This document shows, piece after piece, positions 28,101 through 40,100 of a stretch of DNA of 64,000 nt. Every line of letters begins with the position of its first letter. The stretch's first letter is position 1. Under the pieces are notes generated by a model. That model made no database searches and was not told the DNA's origin. It saw nothing but the letters and a program-made list of their open reading frames with translations. The stretch is from Pterobdella sp. o SKG-2022 (lineage: Eukaryota > Annelida > Clitellata > Hirudinida > Piscicolidae): positions 15,361,447-15,425,446 of the forward strand of contig OZ038322.1 in NCBI GenBank assembly GCA_964035795.1, given 5' to 3'. Both the position numbers and the translations under genes were made by a program.

Positions 28101-31100
28101 AAAGCAAATTTTTTATATTAGATTCACGGAAAAATATCCTTCATAAAAATTGTAATTTCTTAAATTATGTTCTTTTCAAATTAAAATGTATAATTTAATT
28201 CATTAAAACTTTTAGAATAATTAATATGCTTTTTATGTCTGCTTATTTGAAATAATTAAACTCTTTTTTATAATTTACAGTTGTATCAGCATTAGATGCG
28301 TAAAATTATTTCTAACTTTTGTATATCCAAAACTCTTTCTTTCTTTTTCTCGTCTCATTTACCAAAACCATCAATCCCGTAACAAAATCTTTGTAATTTT
28401 TGCTTTAATACTTTTGAAACACTGGTTCAACTTATTAATTTGACTATTGAATTATACATCCAATCTACTGAAAATTATCTATGTGCACTCAGTTTTTAAA
28501 ATTTTTCTCACATTCAAAATTACATTTTCTTAAAATTTTCGCAAAAACAAATTTCCAATATATCGAAATGATTGTTTTCCAATTTTTCAAAGAAATTGCC
28601 AAAAAAACTTTTTCAGCGTCATCTGAAAATTTCTTTCAAGTCCGTTGCCATTAACTTTTAAAGTTTTTGCTCGAATTTTTCAAATAGATGAAAATACTTT
28701 TGAAAGTGAATCATGAAAACACGATAGTATTTAAGTTTTTTATTGGCACGAAGCTTTTCGATATATTTTCTATATCATCATAAGGTAACAAATGTATAAC
28801 GATTATACCTTATGATGATATGGAAAATATCAAAAGGCTTCGTGCCAATAAAAATTTTAAATACTATCGTGTTTTCATGATTCAAATTTTGAATACTAAT
28901 TATCCACAAATTTTGGAAGTAAAACTGAGCTTAAATTTTCAAATAAATTTTAAATCTCACGTTAAATAAACAAACTTTAAAGACACTCATAAAATATTTC
29001 TTCTTACGATGGAACAAATCATTATCAATATGTTATTCACCCTTTCGTTGAATATACCAGAATGATAAAAGCCCAAATAAAACTCTTACGACTGGGTTAT
29101 AAAAAGTACAAATAGCAAGCCTCTGAAGGAGTGGTAGGTAGACACTTGAAGTCCTTGTGAAGACACCACTCTTAGCCCACCAGCACTACATGGGGCTTCT
29201 GTTGCCAACCTTTTATTTGGTTCTCACTTCAAGCATTTTTAATTCAATATATGATAAAGTAAAACAAATTTGATAAACAACTGTTTAATTTTTAAGTTCA
29301 TTGCAGACAAAATAATTAAAAATTGAGTTTATATAATTACTTATCGAGATATGATAACATTTATTAGCTAATTTTCAAGTGTAGTTTCATTATATGAATC
29401 ATTATTATAATTTTCTAATGAGGATTGAAATAAAAATGTTTATTTCTGTCAACTGTTCAAAGTTTTTAAAATAATATAAAAAATAACCTAGCCAAAAGGT
29501 TGTTTGAAAACTGAGAACAGCTATGTATGTATGTATGTATGTATGTATGTATGTATGTATGTATGTATGTATGTATGTATGTATGTATGTATGTATGTAT
29601 GTATGTATGTATGTATGTATGTATGTATGTATGTATGTATGTATGTATGTATGTATGTATGTATGTATGTATGTATGTATGTATGTATGTATGTATGTAT
29701 GTATGTATGTATGTATTTATGTATGTATGTATGTATGTATGTATTTATGTATGTATGTATGTATTTATGTATGTATGTATGTATGTATGTATTTATGTAT
29801 GTATGTATTTATGTATGTATGTATTTATGTATGTATGTATGTATGTATGTATGTATGTATGTATGTATGTATGTATGTATGTATGTATGTATGTATGTAT
29901 GTATGTATGTATGTATGTATGTATGTATGTATGTATGTATGTATGTATGTATGTATGTATTTAAAAATGGTTTTTAATTAAAACAGAAAAAAAAATTTAA
30001 TTAAAGTTCAGAGTTAATAAGAAGGCTTAAAAATTTTGAATTACATCTGATGATGAAGTATACTGAAAGTAAAATAATTTAATTTTGTTGCCATACATAT
30101 ACTAATTGTTTTTGAAACTTTGCTCAGTATTGATATGTTGCAAGTAAACATCAAACGAGTATGAGGAAGATTATAAATCTCACCCCATGAAACTATTACA
30201 AAGCATGCCTGTGCTTATGATCCTAGTCATACAAATAACAATTACGTGCAAGAACCATTTGAAAATGGGCAAAATCATATTTTTTAGTTAAGTGTATTGT
30301 AGAGTTTTAAAGATAAAGTGATTAAATTATTTCTGATTGTTTTTGTTTTTTTAATGATGTGCACCACAATAGCACATGAGCTTTCGCATCTACATTCCCA
30401 CCATCACTTCATGACCTTTAAACTATGAATTTATTTCTACGATGCTAAAAGTGAATTTCTTTGTCTTCCATTCCGTTTTTATATCAATTTTTGTTTTCAT
30501 TTTTAGTTTCGTTAGAGGTTTCAATTGAAATATTTTTTATAAAACTAGTATACGAAAATGTTATATAATTTTAAATTTTCATTCTATAATGTTCAACATT
30601 ATATTATATAATTTAAAAGTTCACATATCTCTTATTCTGTTCAACTTTTTTGAATATAGAGAAGAATGTGTTGTGTGGGTGGTTGCTAAGGTTCTTTGGT
30701 GCATCCATTTATCACTTTTCTTTCGTTTATCCATCTTTACAATCCCATCAATCACTTTGCTTCTTTTTATCTTATTAGCAACTTTATATTTTTTAATTTT
30801 TGATAAATCTTTCGAATGTATCAACTCGTGTTGTTTCATGAAGTGTATGTATCAATGCACTGAAAAACATTTTTTGCAAACTTGGATTTTTATCTCGAGT
30901 AAGCTTGTATTTTTATTACAGTTTCGTTTGCCCATCATTCAGACAGGCAACTTTTCACCTCTTTGTTCATCAGCTTGTTATCTTGTTCGGCTTTGTCGAT
31001 CCAGTCACTCTTTGAACTCGGCTGCTGTTTTTCAAGATGTTTTTCAAACTGGTATGCATCAAGTGAATTCATTATATAATTCCGAGTCTATTAGTTCAAC

Positions 31101-34100
31101 ATCAGTTTACTTTTTCGACTCCAGTCTGTATAAAAATATGTTTGTTTTTATTTAAAAATATGTTTGTTTTTATTTTTATTTAAAAATATCAAATCCTTGA
31201 AGATATCTATGTTTTGTTTCAATCTCTGGTTTTTTCTAGTAAGTTTATAATGCAATTTTATATCTAAAATTTATCAAATTCAAGCGAAATTCGATGATTT
31301 GCTTAATCAGTCAAAGCGTTAGTGAGAACAAGACGAAACATAGTAAACTAGAATGTATTGTGCAAATTACTTGCATTTCTCAAGCAATCATCAACTCTAA
31401 TAAGTTTGTTTTAAACTCGAGCAATCTGTCAAATCTGACATCCTATCTTATCGAATTATTTATCTTCCGTTGTATAAATAAAAATTTGTATAAATATATT
31501 AAAGTAACCACATACTTTAAATATGTTTATTTATTCTAACTACCCTAACGTAACTACGTATGCTTGAGAATTAATTTTAGAAAAGTTGATTTTTCGAGAT
31601 AAAATGTCTTTTACTAACTTATAAAAAAAGTTACTCTTTATCTCAAATTATGCTGTAAGTAATATTTTCATATCAAAAATTAATAATTTTTCATGAATGA
31701 AGAGTCAAGAACAATGGCCACTGTTTTCTTAAAAGATCTTTTACAAAACTTTTCAGCAAATTGAATAAAATGGTTTTTTCTAAGAAACTTTTGTTCTTAT
31801 CTCACATGAAAAGAATCTAAAAGTTTTGTTTAATCAAGAGCGTCCGAGCAGTATCAAAAAGAGGCAACGATGATCGATGCTTTTGTTGCAAACTTCTTCC
31901 ATGCACCAGCCTCTATTCTTCATTCCACTACTTATCTTTCGCATTTTATCTAGCCACTCATCTGTGCATTGATGTATCAACTCACCAGTTCTTTATAGAT
32001 GTTTATTCATACCATAATTATCGATTGATTTATCTAGTCATTCACCCGTTTCATTTTCTTTGTCAAATGCTATGATGTTTAACCCATGTTTGTATGCCTT
32101 TTATTGTTTTTTTTTTATCAGAAGTAACAATATGCACTATAAAATAGAAATCTTTTCAGAAATAAAAAGTACTTGAAATTATTCTTATTTAAATAAAAAC
32201 TTCCCGCATTTCCCTGATGTGTGATGAGCACCTACTCTGTATAAACTTATTAATTCTTCCCTCTCTCGGAAATTTATTAAAAAAAGAACAAAATTTGAGA
32301 TTTCAATATATTCTCAAGCAAAGGTACATTGCTAAAAGCGTTGGCATGATGCTCTCAATTGTGGATTCATTATCAGTCTAATTGGCTGACAATTACCCGT
32401 GTATTAGTATGGATGCTTGTGTGAGCTCTTTATTAAAAGTTATTATCCAAAAACATAGCATTTTTCCAACGTTCTCTTTTTACACTCTTTATTTCAATGA
32501 TTTTCACGAGTGCTTTCAATGGTTTTTGGGACATATTTTTTCTTTATTTATCCCTCATTTATCGAGTTTTATAGTCTCAAAAACACATTCAATAAAAACC
32601 TGATGTAGCGGGGGATTCTCTTGGCACCTTTGATTTGTTCCTTTCATATTTATTTTAATTCAAGCGATTTGAGCGATGTTTTGTAAAAAATATTGTTAAA
32701 TTCATAATTTTAAGAATTCAACACTCCAGCTTATAATATTTTAAAATTCGCGATAGACTCAAAAGGCACTAGTGATTAATTAATTGTGAGGCTTTATCTG
32801 GCGAGCTTTATCTGTTGAGTAAGCCTAGGTAGGGTAAAGGCTTCTTCAATGAGACAAATGCCTTTGTAATTGAACTTTTAAGCTTATATTGTTTAAGGCA
32901 TTGAAATTTATTATGGTAAGTATTGAACGTCAAAGCAGTTAGCAATACCCATCAATAGTTTCAATAAAACTCAGTGCATTATTATTTTTGATGAATTTAT
33001 ATTTTTTTCTCAATCAATAGTCGAATTAAACTAAAGGTTAATAAAACTACCTGATTTCGAATTTCTTTATATATCAAACAAATTTTGGGGTATTTTGAAT
33101 AGAGTGCATGGTGAGTGATGGGACTGGGGCTAGCTTCACTGACCCCCTCCTCATTCAACTCGCATCAATCATTCGGTGCCAATTCCACCAACGAAGATTA
33201 GCGTGAAGAACCAAAAGTTTCGTATGATGCCTATTAAGAATCCCGAATAATTAAATTTTTGAATTAGATTTCAAAATTTCCGTTAAAGTTAGTTAAAAAA
33301 ATTATTTCATGATATCTAATCAAATATTCAATAAATAAAAAATATGACAAATCAAAAAATTAAAAATGCAGCCTAAATGCATTCTCTCATTGTCGTGTTA
33401 GGATGTGGGTTGGCAAGCTTCCAAGGACCATCAGATGCACTGGTGGTCAGAAATATGATTTTGCCTTTCAGAAATCCATGTGTTTTCCGCAAAATTATTT
33501 TTGTTAATAGAAAAGCATTTATTTTCAAAATTTGGTTGTTTTAGCGAAGAAATAATTTTTAGATTTTTTTATTCTGTAATTACATTTTAAAATGTAATTT
33601 ACCTGTCCATTTTTATTTCTTTAACAACATGTTTTTTACCTCAAAACTTTTTCAATGTTTTTGTTTATTTATTCTCTGGCGGATAATGTATAGTAATGTA
33701 CTGGTGGACCTAATGACTGCTACCTAGCCATGGGCAAACATAGATTATATATATATTACGCCTTATATGGGATTCTTAACGCCTATTTTAAAACTATGAA
33801 TAATTCAAAATCTGCTGATTTCAAAATATGATGTATTAATTTTGGATTTTTCAGACGATTTTGTTCGATAAAAAATTTTTTGAAAATAATTATTTTTTAA
33901 TAGTTCTGTTAAATTTATTCTTTAAAATTTAACAAAAAATATAAATTTTTAAAGTCACTTTGTTAGAATATATTTTTGTATAAAGCTAAAAAATGATCTA
34001 TAAGAATGATCTACGAAAAGAAACATTTTCATAGATGAAAGGCAATTAGAAAGATGGATAGTCTACTGAACTCTATAAGTTTATCGTTCAAACTGCATTG

Positions 34101-37100
34101 TGTCCCCGAAAAGACAAGAGTACAAAACAATCCGAAATGTAAATTGATGGATTGAATGATAAATAAAGGAATAAATGATAGATGGATGGTCAAAGGATGG
34201 ATGAATGGAGTATTGATAGATTGAGGAGTAAACAAAAGATACTCAAAAATACTCGGTGCACCAGGAACATCACTGAGAGGAAGAGGGCAGCTTATTTTTG
34301 AAGGCACAAAAATTGATGGTCTCATGAATGTGAGTTAAAGGGAAGATGAATGAATTGGTGTGTGGTTAAATGGATGGCTGGCATGGTGGTTTGATAGACT
34401 GATGGATTGATGTTTAAATAGATGTACAAATAATCAGATGGATAGATTGGTGGATGAATAGATGAAAAATGAATAAATGGATAGATAGAAAAATGAATGA
34501 ATTGATGAAAAGAACGAAAGAGTAAATGAAAAATAGACGGAAGGGAGATGGATGGCAAAAGGAATAAAAACCAAGTTAATTTTTCTGCCCTAATGCTTTT
34601 CAAATACATGGTGTTTGAAATCAATGTGATAGAAAAAAAAATAAAGAGTTAAATCAAATTTTATGACAATTTTAGTTTATAAAACTAAACAAACCTGAAA
34701 ATATTGTCAAAATCTTTAAAAGATGCAAAGACGAGAAGCCTGAGCTTAAAATGCACCTATGTTTAAAAAATGCTCATACTCCCCAATAAAAATTTATCCT
34801 TAGTTTTATTTGTTTTTGCGGCCATATACTAATAAAAGTCAGTCAGTAACATCTGTTTTGAAAAAGCTAATAAAAATAAATAATGATAAGATCATTAGGA
34901 ACATGTCACACAGTAATTTAACTTGATTGGTACTGTCCCTTTCATTCAATCCTCTGGAAACATCTTTTGTCTCTAGATATAATTTATTAAAATAGTGTTT
35001 TATCACAGCAATCTGTATTCTTCTTGACTGAAAGTAATGGTAATAAATTTCAATAAGCCGTCATGTCTTCTCTCTTTCGCTTCATTCGATCAACAGGTCT
35101 GTCTTGCTTGAAAGACTCAAGTGATTTATTCTCTCAATCAAACCCTTTAGTGCAGTTTTGCTGTTAACCGTTTTTTTGATAAAAACTTTTAAGGTAATGA
35201 TTTGATAATTTCACATTTGAAAAGCATTTTTCAGACACAAATGAGTTATGGTTTAATTTTAGTCTTATCTTATTTGATGAATAAAGATTGTGAAGTGGAG
35301 ATAAACGCAATTAGAAGATTCATGGCGAGGTTACTTTTCATTGATGTTTCATCTTCACTTCATAGTCTGTTACACAAACTTTCAAAAGATCTCATTTTAT
35401 TTCATGTTTTTAATGTTTTCCTCTTTGATGTTTTATATAATGCTATCAGATACAGTGGCTAAAGTTTTAAATAAATTAAAGTTTACGTTCGAAAAGAGCA
35501 TTAAAGTTTTTACATACTTTTAAAAAATGTTTAAGTTTAGTACGAAATTCCTAAAACTAAAAATTAAAACCCATTTTTATTAAGGCTCTTCCAATTAAGA
35601 TTGGCTATTTAAGCCTATTGTTTCATTTATCAAATTTAACCACTATTGTAAAGTTTCTTAAAATATTATGAAGTTTTATAGTAAGTTACTTTCTACAAAA
35701 ATTTTTTCTTTACAAAATGCTTCTTAAAAATTAAAACAACTTAGACTGCGAAACTAAAAGAACAATAACTTACAGCTTGTAGCTTCAACTTCTCTTGAAG
35801 TTATTCGAAAGCTGGTACGAGAGTTCATTGAGTGCACACGCTTGAGAAAATCATTATGATTTCATACATTTCCATAAGGCTTTTTCACATGTAGAACTTT
35901 TAAAATCTACATTAATAACTTGTGCTGGTTTCATTAGCATGGAAGTTAATTTTAATATTATAATTTATAAATTTTAAACCAAATATTGTATTAATTAACA
36001 TTTGACCTATATCAAAACAAGCTTTTGCCCTATTCATATTTGAAATTATTCAACTCAAGTAGCCTTAAGTGGAGTCTTGAGTTACTTTTAGAATTATATT
36101 TTAAGATTGCTCCAAAATCAAAAAATAAAAATAATATTCAAGATTTTTTTATATTTTTCAATTAATAGGGAGGCTAAGATTCAAGTTTTATGGTAATATA
36201 AAACAAATAATAATAGAAATGAGTGAGGCCAAATGTTTGTTTCAACCTACTACTTGTCATTACCTTCTCATTGCCAAATGAAAATTCATTCCAAACTTTT
36301 ACAAGTTTTATCCAATATAAACTTTATATATATTTACTCTTATACAGCTTAAATGTTTGCTTGGGTTATATTATGGTTAGAATTAGAAGGGCTTGTAGAC
36401 CCATTATTCAAACTTAATGTTGAGGTTTCACTATTAAAGATCTTACTCGACTGTGTCTTGAAGTACCAAAATATTATAAAAGTATTAAAATTTTTTTTTG
36501 AAGTTTCAGACTTCTTAAGTAGAATTTTTTGTAGATTAAGTTTGAAAGTTTTGACATAATTCTATTAATTCTTTAAAATAGTTCTTTTCATATCTCAGCC
36601 TTTGTATTATTACTTTTAGGTGCTATTTAATATGGTATAAATATGATTTATGAGAAGTGTTTTATAATTTATGTCATTGAACGAGTTATTTGATCAAATG
36701 CCTATCATATCCCGTATATTCATTTTTGTTTGAAGACATTTAAGCTAACACAGCAATTAAAAAATCAATTTATCACTATTTCAACTTCACCTTGGGCTTA
36801 ATACAGTTTTTTAAATTATTTTGATAATAAATGATTGTTTTTGAAAGTGGTGTTGAGCATTTGAATGAGTGAAAACACAGTGATTGCAAGTCTGTATCAA
36901 TAACTCGAGTGAAAACACTAAGTTTTATCAAAAGTACCAGGCTGTTCGAAATATAATCTTTCATTTTCCTTGTATAAATGCACTAAGTATAAACAAGTAT
37001 AATGAAATATGTATTGAAATAGTAATAATGTTAACAGAAAGGTTTGTAGTGTGTAATTTTCGACTCATTTGAAACGGGCTACGCTCAGTGCTCTGGCTTT

Positions 37101-40100
37101 AAAAATAGAAACATGAATTATTTAAAATCATCGACCATCAATTGATTAGAAGGGAATTAAGATTATTTGAAAGCTTGAGACAAACATACTCTCGCAATTT
37201 CAGACAAATATTACATTCTTTGTAGATTTAGTATTTGTTTTTGTAGCAATTAAACAAACATTTCTGCGCATTTATAAATCCAATACTTATGTAGTATTAG
37301 AAGGACTTAACATTTTCAACAAAAATTTTCTATAGATAATATAAAATTGTTATAAAATCGTTTGCAAGTATGGGGGTCTGTTGATTTTTATATGTTAATA
37401 CATTGATTATCAGCGAACAATTAGCAATTGAGCAAAGAGGCTCTTATGCTTGTTTGTTCAGAATTTTTAGCGATATGAAGGGGCTCGCAAATACCAACCA
37501 CTTTCTGCAGTTTACATAACTCTGTTCTCACTCTTTTAACTTTCTTTACAGCACATTCAAGCAATTCGCGTACAGCAGTTAAATCTTTTTGATTTTGTAT
37601 GTATGGCTATTTTAGTTTCAATTTATTCTTCGGCTTCAACTCTCAAACTTCACAACGCCTTATTTATTAGCTGCTAAAAGCTGAATGATGCTTGTAGGGA
37701 AATCTTCCAAAATAAACATTATAATGTCCAATTTAAACATTTCCACTTGTGAGTGAGCACTCAAGCCATTTAAAACTCTCAAACTGTGTTCTTGCACCTT
37801 ATTTTCTATTTAAACGTTGTTATCTCTTTTCTTAGACCACTCCTTTATCACCTTCATCTCCGTATCTCTCATCCCTTATATCAACCACCACCAGACCTTA
37901 CTCTCATACATAACTTTTATCTTCCTTTTCGTCTGCTTGCCTTCCTTTGTGCTTTTTTTTAATTTATGAAATTACAAATTATTGTTTTTAGAATTTTGTT
38001 TCAATTTTTTAATATAATTTTGGAAGTTGTTTCAAGTTTAAATTTTTTTGATAATATAGGAGAGAAAATTTTCTTGGAACATTTACACTTTTCCACCCAC
38101 CCATCACCCAGCTTTTCACCAAACGTGTGTCTTATCTTTAACAACATTTCAAAATTAAGACCGAAATAGCAAAAATATTTCATCTTCAAAGCTTAACTTA
38201 GTTCATTGAAATCCATTCTGTATAACTCAATAAATATCGCTTTATCAGGAAGCAAGATTTGATTCCATTTCTTTATAACCACATTTAATTGTTTATTTTA
38301 AATGTTTATCGCAATGAAAATGAACAAACAGATCTTGTCAGCTTTCATATATTAGAATTGATTAATTCATAAATGCCTATTCAAAGTATAACTTTCAATT
38401 ATTTAAAATGCATTTTATAAAAGCAAAGTTTTTATAAAACTTTCTTTTGTAAGTTTCGTGCAAATTTTCATTAGTTTTTAGTCTGATTTATGCATTTACT
38501 TTTTGTAACGGAGCTAGAATTTTAAAAATCATATAAATTCAATATGCACTGCTTGAAAAAAGACTTGAACAGCTAAAAATGTGTGGATGCTAATTAAGAA
38601 TCCAACTAACTGGTTTTAATGAAACCTCCTTATACTCCTCCATTTTGAAATCTTGAGTTTGTTTATTAGATATAATTGTGCTGTACCTAACATAAATGCA
38701 GGCGTGAGGTGGATGCTGGGAAAGGTGTAAACAAAATAAAAAAAAAAATAGCTTTAAAATTTTTTAATGAATTAAAACCATATATATGTCGAAATAATAT
38801 TTTTTATTACATAAAACAACAATTATAATTATTAATTTAACATGATTAGTCTTAATGAGACTAATATTACAAACACTTCAAAATCATTAATTGAGTGGAG
38901 TGTGGTATTGCTAATTCCCATTAATGTTTCGAGACGGGAGAATATACAGAAATATACTTCCTGGGTATCACTAAAAAGCCAACTAATAATAAAAATTTTT
39001 ATAACGACTAAATTTTGTTTTTTGTTGGGATTTCAATAAAATTTTTCTCTCTAATAAGCACGAAAAGTTTTTTCAGTTTTAATTTGACTTAATGGATCAG
39101 CTAGGTGCAGTGAGCTATGGCACTTTCATTTTTAATAATTCTCAGTTTATTTTGTTTTTCACTATTTATGAAAAGGTTTTTTGCAGATTTATTCTCACCT
39201 ATTGAATATGACACTAAAACACCTTTTCTCACTCCTAATTTACTCTTTGTTTCGTACTTTCCTTATAATGCACATTTCTATTGAACTCTATTTTTCAAAA
39301 AAAAAATACTTAAATTATGTTTAAAGATAATTTCATAAACGCCATTTTAACAATGGCACATCTGAGCTTGTTCGTTCAACACTCATCAATCAAAATTCAT
39401 TTCGATCCACCTCCTCCCAGTCATTAATGCATTAATTACTCTCTCAATCATAAACCTAATGTATTGACTCTTCTACTTATCGATCAATCATTTGTGCAAT
39501 GACTTTATAAATCAATCTGTAATCTCACATGAAGGCTTTGCACAAATACTTGAACAGTTGCTCCATCAGACAAATTATGCATCAAAAGTTTACAGTGCAT
39601 ATAATAAAAGTGTTTTTGAAACACACTTTCCTGCATTCATGCAACCATTCACACAGGCATCAGACTAGGGGACAACAGGAGAGACTACTACGGATACGGA
39701 GACTCGACGATGGTTGCCTACCCCAGAGACCTAGAACTCAAGGTCGATCCTGAGACTTTAAGTGGTAACATGGGGGGCTTGTACTGCAACCCTAATGCCA
39801 TGGGAGATCCCCACCACCCACACCACCCTCTCATGTCCCACCACCACGACTCCTCCCCCTCTTCCCAGTCAAGCAACGGTGGAGGTGGTTCAGCTAATGG
39901 ACAAAACAGGAATCGAAAAAATAAAGAAGAAAAGATATGTGGTGTTTGTGGTGATAAAGCTTTAGGATTCAATTTTGACGCCATTTCTTGTGAGTCTTGC
40001 AAGGCATTCTTTCGCAGAAATGCTCCCAAGGGACTGGTGCGTGCCTTCATATTCACCTGCTTTATGTTGCTAATGTTCATTAAAATATTAAATTAATTTT

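Larger units (their letters stand above)
25209..39656 (+). other. First coding intron of HR96 (14.4 kb) with repeats
   Basis: The intron begins GTTAGT and ends CACACAG; the split glycine codon is restored on joining. It holds a foldback element (28707-28884), the TATG microsatellite (29522-29960), a decayed zinc-finger-like relic (about 30620-30890, minus), GATG-type degenerate repeats (34140-34560) and a cluster of GC-richer patches at 33110-33770. Other short ORFs in it look spurious. Confidence 0.85.

Noticed and set aside
29504..29981. Three overlapping ORFs of 145-157 residues made of Met-Tyr-Val-Cys repeats
   Set aside because: They are translations of the TATG microsatellite in three frames; no other support.
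30589..31155. 188-residue hydrophobic plus-strand ORF
   Set aside because: No domain, no codon bias, and the opposite strand shows a better-looking zinc-finger-like pattern; it lies in the HR96 intron.
34029..34624. Two minus-strand ORFs rich in Ser, Ile, His and Pro
   Set aside because: They follow the degenerate GATG-type repeat and carry no recognisable family signal.
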